Source: Pseudofrankia asymbiotica
GTDB taxonomy: Bacteria; Actinomycetota; Actinomycetes; Frankiales; Frankiaceae
Assembly (NCBI RefSeq): GCF_001983105.1
Contig: NZ_MOMC01000056.1
Coordinates: forward strand, 52,507-63,537
Reading direction: 5' to 3'
Length of the DNA: 11,031 nt
Shown: one piece after another, positions 1 to 6,004 of the stretch
Layout: the number at the start of each line of letters is the position of its first letter
Position numbering within the stretch: position 1 is the stretch's first letter
Made by a program: the position numbers and the translations under genes
Notes under the pieces: generated by a model
Told to the model about the DNA's origin: nothing
What the model saw: the letters and a program-made list of their open reading frames with translations, nothing else
Database searches by the model: none

Positions 1-668
1 GGTTCACGACCGACTGGCTGATGGCGGTGAACGCGCTGCTGTCCGAGGTCGAGGAGGCCGAGGGGCAGAAGGCCCTGGTCACCACCGCGCGGGGGAAGAT
101 CTGGTCGAACGGGCTCGACCTGGACAGAATTCTGGCCTACCCGAGCGAACTGGACGCCTACCTGCACGTCGTGCAGGCCCTGCTCGCCCGGGTGCTGACG
201 CTGCCGTTCGTCACCGTCGCCGCGGTGCAGGGACACGCCTTCGGGGCGGGCGCCATGCTCGCGCTCGCGCACGACCAGCAGGTGATGCGCGCCGACCGCG
301 GCTACTGGTGCCTCCCCGAGGTCGATCTGCGCATGCCGTTCACCGCGGGGATGACGCGGCTGCTCGCCGCGCGCCTGCCCGCCAGGACGGCCGCCGAGGC
401 GATGGTCACCGGCCGCCGCTACGGCGGCGTCGACGCGTTCGAGGCCGGGATCGTCGACGCCGTCGCCGGGGAGAGTCTCGCGGACGCCGCGGACCTGGCC
501 GCCGCGCAGCGCGCCGTGCTCGTGGCGGCCCTCGGCCTCGCGCGCCCGCGCGCGACCAAGGCCTCGCCGGTGCTCGGCAGGATCAAGTCCGGCCTGTACG
601 CCGACACCGTCCATGCCCTGCTGGCCGACGAGAACGCCGGCCTCGCCCCGTTCCCACCGGTCGGCTGA
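1..668 (+). CDS. Enoyl-CoA isomerase/hydratase (crotonase superfamily), 5' truncated by window
   Basis: The reading frame is open from base 3 and ends at TGA 666-668, so the true start lies outside the window; the ATG at 21 is internal to the conserved region. Crotonase hallmarks are visible: an oxyanion-hole segment reading KIWSNGLDL (about 96-122) and a second one, VQGHAFGAGAML, at about 225-260. Crotonases bind acyl-CoA and stabilise an enolate, usually in fatty-acid beta-oxidation. Aligned by eye to classical enoyl-CoA hydratase, the first catalytic Glu (GGGCE) is Met here (codon 255-257), while the second Glu is kept in CLPEVDL (codon 318-320). One retained Glu, together with the RADRGYWCLPEVD segment, fits delta3,delta2-enoyl-CoA isomerases of the ECI type better than a hydratase. 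The fold is secure, the exact reaction is inferred. The C-terminus runs straight up to the convergent lipoprotein gene, with 11 bp between them and no visible terminator. Confidence 0.9.
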   Translation, partial: FTTDWLMAVNALLSEVEEAEGQKALVTTARGKIWSNGLDLDRILAYPSELDAYLHVVQALLARVLTLPFVTVAAVQGHAFGAGAMLALAHDQQVMRADRGYWCLPEVDLRMPFTAGMTRLLAARLPARTAAEAMVTGRRYGGVDAFEAGIVDAVAGESLADAADLAAAQRAVLVAALGLARPRATKASPVLGRIKSGLYADTVHALLADENAGLAPFPPVG

Positions 669-679
669 CCTGAGGCCCG

Positions 680-1348
680 CTACGCGGCGAAGTCGAAGAT
701 CAGGCGGTCGGGGCCGGTCAGCTCGCTGACCCGGTAGCCGACGACGTCGTCGAGGCCGACGCCCAGATGGACGTAGCCCTCGAAGTCACCGGCCAGGACG
801 ATCTGGCGCACCGCCGGCAGGCCGCCGCCGCTGACGGGCGAGCGCAGCGTCGACTGGCCCGAGTCGTCGTGGGCGTCGGCCGGGTGCAGCACGATCTCGA
901 ACCGCGCCTGACCGGTCAGCGCGAGCGGTGAGCCCTCGCCCGGCCTGACCACGTCGTCGACGTAGCGGGCCGTGTAGCCGGGCAGGCCGCCGGTGAACTC
1001 CAGGACGATCCGGTCGAAGCTCAGCCCGCCCGCGACGTTGTGCGCCGCGCGCGCCTCGACCAGCCGCGGCGAGGGGCTCGTCGAGCGGGTGAGCGAGGTC
1101 GGGCCGCTCGGCCACGTCGGCGCGGCCCCGGTTGGCGAGGCGCCGGCGCCCGCGCTGGGAGCCACGGTCGTGCCTTCACCCGCTGGAGTGGACGTGGCCG
1201 CGGCGGACGTCGTGGCCGGTTCCGGCGACGGCGAGCCACCGTCGCCCGAGCAGGCGGAGAGTGCGCCGACCAGCAGTACCAGCGCGGGCACGACGGTGCG
1301 TGCGCCATGCCCCCGCCAAGACCAAAACGGCGACCTGAACCGCGACAT
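680..1348 (-). CDS. AMIN-like domain lipoprotein
   Basis: The 222-residue product starts at ATG 1348-1346. This start is chosen because GGAGG (complement of 1354-1358) lies 5 bases upstream and because it gives a proper lipoprotein signal. The open frame continues to 1489, but that extension is Arg-rich and has no such features. Residues 1-16 are basic, about 18-30 are hydrophobic, and a lipobox LSAC places the lipidated Cys at 33. Residues 34-92 are a Ser/Thr/Pro/Ala-rich tether typical of exported actinobacterial lipoproteins. Residues about 93-222 resemble the AMIN-like domain: a FDRIVLEF strand, GLPGYTARYV, an LRSPVSGGGLP loop, and a closing DRLIFDFA strand. AMIN domains bind or target to cell-wall or envelope structures; for the AMIN-like family a precise ligand is not known to me. 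It lies 137 bp downstream of the propeller/GYW gene on the same strand, so co-transcription is possible but not shown. Confidence 0.82.
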   Translation of the reverse strand: MSRFRSPFWSWRGHGARTVVPALVLLVGALSACSGDGGSPSPEPATTSAAATSTPAGEGTTVAPSAGAGASPTGAAPTWPSGPTSLTRSTSPSPRLVEARAAHNVAGGLSFDRIVLEFTGGLPGYTARYVDDVVRPGEGSPLALTGQARFEIVLHPADAHDDSGQSTLRSPVSGGGLPAVRQIVLAGDFEGYVHLGVGLDDVVGYRVSELTGPDRLIFDFAA

Positions 1349-1485
1349 GACGGCCTCCGATCTGGTTCCCTGGCTCGTCCGACGACGACCGGGAGCGACG
1401 ACGGTACGCCGGGAGCGCGGCGCCCGAGTGGGAAATGTCCTCCTACCGACGAACTGGGCACCAGAAACCCGGAGGGCTGGCCTCA

Positions 1486-2214
1486 TCACGGGACCGCCGC
1501 CACGGCGAGCACCCGCGTGCCCGCCGGGACCGACGCGGACAGCGCCACCGCGTCGCCGAAGGCATAGACCCCACCGTCGGCGTCCACCACCCAGTACCCG
1601 CGGCCGCCGGGGGTCGCCGCGAGACCGGCGACCGCGGCCGACGGTGAGGTGGGGGAGCCGTAGCGGCCGGCCGCGCCGTGGGCCACCACCGCGCCGGCCG
1701 CCGTGACGGTCCAGTAACCCGAGCCGGTCGGGCTCGCGGCGATGCCGACGGTGCGCGCGGACCCGGTCGCGGCGGTGACGGGCGCGGCGCCGGCGGCGAT
1801 GCCCTCGGCGTCGCCGAACGGGTAGACCCCGCCGGCCGCGTCCACCAGCCAGTACCCGCCGCCGGTCGGGGTGGCGGCGATGCCGACGACCGGCGCGGCC
1901 GGCGCGGACAGGAGCGACCCGTACGCGGCAAGGGTGCCGTGCGCCGCGACGGCACCGGCGGCGGTGACGGTCCAGTACCCGCCCCCGGTCGGCCCGGCGG
2001 CCGCGGCGACCACCGCGCCACCGCCCGCGCTTCCCGCCAGCGCCGCCGCGTCCCCCGCCGGGTGGCCGGCGCCCGACGCCCCGACCAGCCAGTAGCCACG
2101 GCCGGTGGCGGTCGGCACGATCGCGACGGCCGCCGGGTCGGCGCCATCCGCGCTCACCGCCCCGGCCGTGCCACGAGCGATCACCGATCCGGCGTCGGTC
2201 AACAGCCAGAAACC
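1486..2214 (-). repeat. Six ~40-residue GYW repeats (protein repeat region)
   Basis: This DNA encodes residues 745-987 of the propeller/GYW protein. The repeats begin at residues 746, 785, 824, 865, 911 and 951, 39-46 residues apart. Two subtypes alternate in the last four: one reads GYWTVTAAGAV.AHG...YGS (824 and 911), the other GYW.VDA.GGVY.FGDA (865 and 951). The pair 824/865 therefore looks like a duplicate of 911/951. Similarity is visible in the DNA: both GYWTV copies contain GTGACGGTCCAGTA on the plus strand (near 1702 and 1966). Confidence 0.8.
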
Positions 2215-4449
2215 CGGCGGCAGCGGGGAACCGGCACCCGGCGGCGGGGTCGGGGCGTGCCCAGGGGCCGTGGTCGGCCGCGCGGGTGTGGTGGTCCGCC
2301 CGGGCGAGCCGGCCGGCGTCGGCGCGGTCGTGGTCCGCGTGGGCGCCGGCGCGGTGGAGGGACGGGCCGTCGGCGGGCCGGCCGCCGGGGCCCCGGTCCC
2401 GCCGTCACCGCGGCCATTCGGCCGGGACGGCTGCGCGCCGGTGGCGGGGCGGGAGCCTCCCTGGCCGGAGCCTCCCTGGCCGGAGCCTCCCTGGCCGGAG
2501 TCGCCCTGGTCGGTCCGGTGGTCGTCCGCCTGCGCGGTGTCGCCGGTGCCCGGCTGGCCGGGGCCGGTGGTCTGCTCCGGCGGTTGGGTCGCGGTGGGCT
2601 CCGGCTGGGGCGGCGCGGCGGTGTGGCTCGGCGTCGGGCGCGGGTCCGTTGGCCGCTGCGACGGCGGCGGCCGCTGACCGGGTTCCGGTCCGCTCGTGGT
2701 GCCCGGCCGGCCGCCACCGGGGCCGCCGGGCTGGCCACCGCCCCGGCCGTTTCCGCCATTGCCGTTCCCGCCGCCGTCGCCGTTCCCGCCGCGGCCGTCG
2801 CCGCCGGGGTTGTCTCCCCGGCCGTCGCCGCCGGGGCGGCCCTGGCCCGGCCAGATCTGCCCCCGGACGTCGCCGGTCCCCGTGCCGCTGGCCGGTTGGG
2901 AGGTCTGGCCGCCCGGTGTCTGCCCGGGCGGCAGGGGCTTCGGGGTGCTGGTGTGCTCGCCGCCGGGCAACGCGGCGCCGAACTTCGCGATGGTTCGCGG
3001 CGTGGTGCCGTCGACGAGGACGACGTTCGGGCCGGCCTCGTCGTTGATCCAGAGCTGGCCGTTCTGGACGTCCGCGGTGATCCGGGCCTGACCGCCCGCC
3101 GGCGCGACCTGCACCGGCGTGGCGAAGCGCCCGGCCGTGGGGTCGTAGGCCCAGACCACGCCCGCGTCCGAGTCCGGCACGTAGACATGGCCGTCGTGCC
3201 AGACCGGCGGACCCAGCCGACGCGGTTCGGCGGCCGTCCCGCTGGCCGCCCCGCCAAAGCCGATGGTCGGCAGGTTCGTCGCGCTCACCCGGCCGGAGTC
3301 CAGGTCGGCCAGCAGCAGCCGTCCGGTGGACGGCTCGGCCAGCGCGAGCACCTGGCCTTCGGTCCGCGCCGGGACCAGCAGCTGGCGGCCACCGTCGGCG
3401 GCGGCCCCGCCGGCGTCGCCGCCGCCGGCCGGCAGCCGAAGGGCGGCCTCTGCGCCGTCCGCCGTCAGCCGGGAGACCGTGCCCGCCGTGCGGTCGACGA
3501 TGACCGGCGACCCGCCGACCACCGCCGCGTCGATGCGGTCGCCGAGCGGCGCGACGGGGACCGGCGTTCCCGGCGCTCCCGATCGGACCGGCACGACCGT
3601 GCCGGCGCCGGGCACCGGCACCCAGAGCGTCCCGTCCCCGGTCTGGGCGACCGCGCCGAGGCCACGCGGGAAGGTGATCGGCGAGCCCAGCTCGGCCAGC
3701 GTGCGGGAGTCGAGCCGGGTCACGAGGCCGCTCGCCGCGTCGACGGCATAGGCGTCGCCGCCCGCGGCACTGACCACCGTGCCCTGTGGGTAGGCCACGG
3801 TGGCGACGACCTCCAGCAGCGCCGGGTCGATCCGCAGCACGGTGCCAGCCACCGCGTCGACGACGATCACCGCCTCGTCTGACGGCGCGGTCGCCAGGCC
3901 CCCGGCCGCGTCATCCGAGCCAGCAACGTCATCCGAGCGATCCGAACCGCCGGCCGGGCCGGGCAGGCCTGGCCCCGCGGCGCCGGGGGCCGCCGAGCTC
4001 ACCGCCCCTTCCGGGCCCGCCGCGGGCGCGGTCGCGGCGGCACGGGACGCCTGGGCGGGACGAGTGGGTGCCGGGGTGGCGAAGTCGGTGAGCACGGCCA
4101 GTTGGTGCCCGGCCGCGCCGGGAAGGGCGACGGCCGCGTCCGCCACCCCGGACGGGCCGTTGACGTGAAACAGCAGGCCGAAACGCTCGCTCACCAGCCA
4201 GCCACCGCCGTCGCTCAGGTCGAGCGTCACCGGGTGGGAGCCGCGCCCGAGCATGGTGGTCGCCGCGACGCCGGCCAGCGCGAGCGCCGCGACGACCGAG
4301 GTGGCCCGGCGGCCGCGCCTCGGCCTCGGCACGGGACGCCGTGGCGCATCCGGACCGGCCGGCTCGGCCAGCTCAGCCGGCGCGTCCGGACTGGCCGGCC
4401 CGGCCGGATTCGGCCGGGGCGGCGTTCCGTGAGGGCCTGTGCGCGTCAC
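1486..4449 (-). CDS. Single-pass membrane protein: beta-propeller-like domain, Gly/Pro spacer, six C-terminal GYW repeats
   Basis: The 987-residue product starts at GTG 4449-4447, the only good start before the upstream in-frame stop at 4534-4536; no clear ribosome-binding site is visible. Layout: Pro/Arg-rich cytoplasmic tail 1-48; one membrane segment about 49-68; a domain about 74-495 built of short repeated strands (VVDAVAGTVLRID, VDAASGLVTRLD, VYVPDSDAGVVWAYD, LWINDEAGPNVVLVD), which looks like a beta-propeller; a low-complexity Ala/Pro/Gly insert inside it at 124-186; an Asn/Gly/Pro/Thr-rich spacer about 497-745 with SGQGG repeats; and six repeats starting GFW/GYW at 746, 785, 824, 865, 911 and 951. 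The repeats resemble the GYW..DGGV.FGDA repeats common in actinobacterial surface proteins. From memory, propeller or fibronectin-type proteins of this kind often sit beside MoxR-DUF58-transglutaminase genes in actinobacteria. An extracytoplasmic binding or scaffold role is inferred; no catalytic motif is seen. Confidence 0.85.
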   Translation of the reverse strand: MTRTGPHGTPPRPNPAGPASPDAPAELAEPAGPDAPRRPVPRPRRGRRATSVVAALALAGVAATTMLGRGSHPVTLDLSDGGGWLVSERFGLLFHVNGPSGVADAAVALPGAAGHQLAVLTDFATPAPTRPAQASRAAATAPAAGPEGAVSSAAPGAAGPGLPGPAGGSDRSDDVAGSDDAAGGLATAPSDEAVIVVDAVAGTVLRIDPALLEVVATVAYPQGTVVSAAGGDAYAVDAASGLVTRLDSRTLAELGSPITFPRGLGAVAQTGDGTLWVPVPGAGTVVPVRSGAPGTPVPVAPLGDRIDAAVVGGSPVIVDRTAGTVSRLTADGAEAALRLPAGGGDAGGAAADGGRQLLVPARTEGQVLALAEPSTGRLLLADLDSGRVSATNLPTIGFGGAASGTAAEPRRLGPPVWHDGHVYVPDSDAGVVWAYDPTAGRFATPVQVAPAGGQARITADVQNGQLWINDEAGPNVVLVDGTTPRTIAKFGAALPGGEHTSTPKPLPPGQTPGGQTSQPASGTGTGDVRGQIWPGQGRPGGDGRGDNPGGDGRGGNGDGGGNGNGGNGRGGGQPGGPGGGRPGTTSGPEPGQRPPPSQRPTDPRPTPSHTAAPPQPEPTATQPPEQTTGPGQPGTGDTAQADDHRTDQGDSGQGGSGQGGSGQGGSRPATGAQPSRPNGRGDGGTGAPAAGPPTARPSTAPAPTRTTTAPTPAGSPGRTTTPARPTTAPGHAPTPPPGAGSPLPPGFWLLTDAGSVIARGTAGAVSADGADPAAVAIVPTATGRGYWLVGASGAGHPAGDAAALAGSAGGGAVVAAAAGPTGGGYWTVTAAGAVAAHGTLAAYGSLLSAPAAPVVGIAATPTGGGYWLVDAAGGVYPFGDAEGIAAGAAPVTAATGSARTVGIAASPTGSGYWTVTAAGAVVAHGAAGRYGSPTSPSAAVAGLAATPGGRGYWVVDADGGVYAFGDAVALSASVPAGTRVLAVAAVP
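2452..2511. repeat. 15-bp tandem repeat, three exact copies plus one diverged
   Basis: The unit ggagcctccctggcc is exact at 2452-2466, 2467-2481 and 2482-2496, followed by a degenerate copy at 2497-2511. Because the unit is a multiple of three, the propeller/GYW reading frame is kept and the array encodes SGQGG units in its spacer. Such arrays change copy number easily by slippage, so spacer length may vary between strains. Confidence 0.9.
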
Positions 4450-4529
4450 GGCAGGTGTGACGTGTGGATGCCCCGACGGGTTGCGCCCCGATCTTCTCCG
4501 GATGCGAGGGGTTACTTCTACTTCGCCCG

Positions 4530-4558
4530 TAAATCACCCGAAACCACTAGATCCACAA
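4530..4558 (-). promoter_or_regulatory. Possible promoter of the propeller/GYW gene (weak)
   Basis: The stretch about 4510-4562 is clearly more AT-rich than the rest of the window and lies upstream of the minus-strand gene starting at 4449. On the minus strand TTGTGG (complement of 4553-4558) is followed after 17 bases by GATTTA (complement of 4530-4535). The -35-like box and spacing are reasonable but the -10-like box is a poor match. The composition supports a promoter region; the exact boxes are a guess. Confidence 0.25.
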
Positions 4559-4610
4559 TTTCTGGGCGAGCTGGCGCAACGAATCCGAAGGGCTCGCCGT
4601 CGTATGTGAG

Positions 4611-4622
4611 CGAACCGGTTCG
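4611..4622. promoter_or_regulatory. 12-bp perfect palindrome, possible operator
   Basis: CGAACCGGTTCG is a perfect palindrome in the divergent region between the propeller/GYW gene and moxR. A shorter inverted repeat, ccgga-5 bases-tccgg, follows at 4648-4662, and ggcgagc (4565-4571) pairs with gctcgcc (4592-4598). Sites of this size suit a dimeric regulator, but GC-rich DNA yields palindromes by chance. Confidence 0.25.
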
Positions 4623-4675
4623 GGCCGTGGGGACACGGACGCGCACACCGGACTGGTTCCGGGTGGCTCCCCCCG

Positions 4676-4729
4676 CCGCCCGCGGGCGGGCCGCGCCGCA
4701 TCGTCCCCCTCGGACGGCGCGGCCCGCCC
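4676..4729. repeat. Perfect 15-bp inverted repeat with overlapping palindrome; possible strong hairpin or terminator
   Basis: The arm 4684-4698 (gggcgggccgcgccg) is exactly complementary to 4715-4729, with a 16-base loop. The loop holds an alternative pairing, cgtcc 4702-4706 with ggacg 4712-4716. The left arm overlaps a 14-bp palindrome, ccgcccgcgggcgg (4676-4689), so competing folds exist. No T-tract follows on either strand, so a classical Rho-independent terminator is not shown; actinobacterial terminators often lack one. It lies just past the coding-like part of the possible minus-strand gene at 4735-4942. Confidence 0.55.
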
Positions 4730-4734
4730 CCACC

Positions 4735-4942
4735 ACGGCTCACCGCGCTGTCTCGCGCCGTGCCGGGTCCCCACAGGTCCAGAAGCTCCATCAGCCCGCG
4801 GAACACCGGGTCAGCTCGCGGGGTCCGGCCGGTCAGGCGGGCCACGAGGGCCGTCGCCCGCGCGCCGGCCGACCCGCGCACCCGGCAGGTCCATGACCGC
4901 CAGGAACGTCATGCCAGTCACCGCCAGCGACTTCATGCCCAT
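4735..4942 (-). pseudogene. Possible small frameshifted gene of unknown function
   Basis: On the minus strand ATG 4942-4940 opens a 43-codon frame (to TGA 4813-4811) beginning MGMKSLAVTGMTFLAVMDLP. From about 4864 downward a second frame takes over naturally, reading ARATALVARLTGR, then DPVFRGLMELLDLWGPG, and stays open to 4534. Both halves show the G/C-rich third positions typical of genes here, and joined they read as one short protein with a hydrophobic N-terminus. The switch lies near 4850-4864 and would need one base removed or two added. No good ribosome-binding site precedes the ATG. It could be a decayed gene, a sequencing error in GC-rich DNA, or chance. The function and family are not recognised. 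Confidence 0.3.
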
Positions 4943-4976
4943 CCAGAAACTCGGTGCCCGTCAGGAAGGAGTGGCT

Positions 4977-5039
4977 GTGACCGTCGCCGGCCCCAAGGGG
5001 TCCTCTGGCCATGTGAGGCAAGGGGGTGAGGGGTGGTGA
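4977..5039 (+). CDS. Possible 20-codon leader ORF overlapping the moxR start
   Basis: GTG 4977 is preceded by AAGGAG (4966-4971) with a 5-base gap, the best Shine-Dalgarno site near this operon. The frame reads MTVAGPKGSSGHVRQGGEGW and stops at TGA 5037-5039. That stop overlaps the second possible moxR start as GTGA (5036-5039), the arrangement seen in translationally coupled genes. The peptide has no recognised family and no run of one amino acid that would suggest attenuation. It could be a real leader peptide that feeds ribosomes to moxR, or a chance ORF. Confidence 0.35.
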   Translation: MTVAGPKGSSGHVRQGGEGW

Positions 5040-6001
5040 GCGAGGAGCTGGACACGTTCGCCGCCGCGTTCGCCGACGTGGTCACGAACGTCGAGCGGGT
5101 GATCCGTGGCAAGCGGGAGGCGATCGAGCTCGCGGTGATCAGCCTGTTCGCGGAGGGCCACCTGCTGATCGAGGACGTCCCGGGACTGGGCAAGACGACG
5201 CTGGCCCGCAGCCTCGCCGCGTCGGTGAACGCCAGCTCCCACCGGATCCAGTTCACCCCCGACCTGCTGCCGTCCGACATCACCGGCACCACGGTCTACA
5301 ACCAGCGCCTCGGCGAGTTCGGCTTCCGGCCGGGCCCGGTGTTCGCGAACCTCGTGATCGGCGACGAGATCAACAGGGCGTCGCCGAAGACCCAGTCCGC
5401 GCTGCTCGAGGTGATGGAGGAGGGGTTCGTCACCGTCGACGGCACCCGCTACCAGGTGCCGCTGCCCTTCATGGTCGTCGCGACGCAGAACCCGGTCGAC
5501 ATGGACGGCACCTACGCGCTGCCCGAGGCGCAGGTCGACCGGTTCCTGATGCGGCTACGCCTCGGCTACCCCGGCACCGACGCGGAGCTGGAGATCCTCG
5601 AGGGCCATCAGGTGGGCCGGCGCGTCGAGGACCTGGCGCCGGTCATGCGCGCCGAGGACGTCGTCGCCCACACCGAGCGCACCCTGTCGGTACATGTCGC
5701 GCCCGCCCTGCGCCGCTACATCGTGGACCTCGTCGCCGCCACCAGGCGCATCCCGGACGTCCTGCGCCTGGGCGCGAGCCCGCGCGGCAGCATCGCGCTG
5801 CTGCGCGCGGTGCAGGTGCGCGCCGCCGCGGCCGGCCGCGAGTTCGGCACCCCCGACGACGTGAAGGCGCTGGCGAAGCCGGTGCTCGCCCACCGCCTGG
5901 TGCTCAGCCCGGAGACCGAGCTGAAGCGGGTGACCGCCGAGGACGTGGTCGACGAGGTCGTGCGGGCGGTCCCGTCACCGCGCCGCCTCGTGGGCGTGTA
6001 G
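5033..6001 (+). CDS. moxR: MoxR family AAA+ ATPase
   Basis: The 322-residue product has the usual MoxR length and motifs: Walker A in EDVPGLGKTTL (47-57); the RIQFTPDLLPSDITG segment (71-85) diagnostic of MoxR; Walker B in LVIGDEINRA (107-116); the conserved SPKTQSALLE stretch; sensor 1 in VVATQNPV (148-155); an arginine-finger region PEAQVDRF (164-171); and sensor 2 in LGASPRG (246-252). MoxR proteins hydrolyse ATP as ring-shaped cytoplasmic chaperones and usually act on products of adjacent DUF58 or VWA genes. The start is GTG 5033 or GTG 5036. Purine-rich AAGGGGG (5020-5026) lies 6 or 9 bases upstream, and 5036 would overlap the stop of the leader ORF. An in-frame TGA at 5027 rules out a longer N-terminus. 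The DUF58 gene starts 3 bp after the stop. Confidence 0.95.
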   Translation: MVSEELDTFAAAFADVVTNVERVIRGKREAIELAVISLFAEGHLLIEDVPGLGKTTLARSLAASVNASSHRIQFTPDLLPSDITGTTVYNQRLGEFGFRPGPVFANLVIGDEINRASPKTQSALLEVMEEGFVTVDGTRYQVPLPFMVVATQNPVDMDGTYALPEAQVDRFLMRLRLGYPGTDAELEILEGHQVGRRVEDLAPVMRAEDVVAHTERTLSVHVAPALRRYIVDLVAATRRIPDVLRLGASPRGSIALLRAVQVRAAAAGREFGTPDDVKALAKPVLAHRLVLSPETELKRVTAEDVVDEVVRAVPSPRRLVGV

Positions 6002-6004
6002 CGG

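Larger units (their letters stand above)
4450..5032. other. Divergent intergenic region
   Basis: This 583-bp stretch separates the minus-strand propeller/GYW gene from the plus-strand moxR operon. It contains the AT-richer patch (4510-4562), the palindrome (4611-4622), the hairpin (4676-4729), the possible frameshifted gene (4735-4942) and the possible leader ORF (4977-5039). I see no tRNA, riboswitch consensus or insertion-sequence ends. No convincing -35/-10 pair for moxR was found. Confidence 0.6.

Noticed and set aside
669..679. Terminator between the convergent enoyl-CoA and lipoprotein genes
   Set aside because: Only 11 bp separate the two stop codons and no inverted repeat is visible there.
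1349..1489. N-terminal extension of the lipoprotein to an upstream ATG at 1489
   Set aside because: The extension is Arg-rich, would bury the signal peptide, and lacks a ribosome-binding site as good as GGAGG before 1348.
1678..3882. Long plus-strand open frame (734 codons) opposite the propeller/GYW gene
   Set aside because: The product is Arg/Gly-rich with no domain or signal, as expected from reading the complement of a GC-rich gene. The minus-strand frame has a membrane segment and clear repeats.
4561..4640. Possible tRNA or riboswitch in the divergent region (small inverted repeats, GGTTCGGGCC-like stretch)
   Set aside because: No cloverleaf with a proper T-loop or acceptor stem could be built, and no riboswitch core consensus matched.
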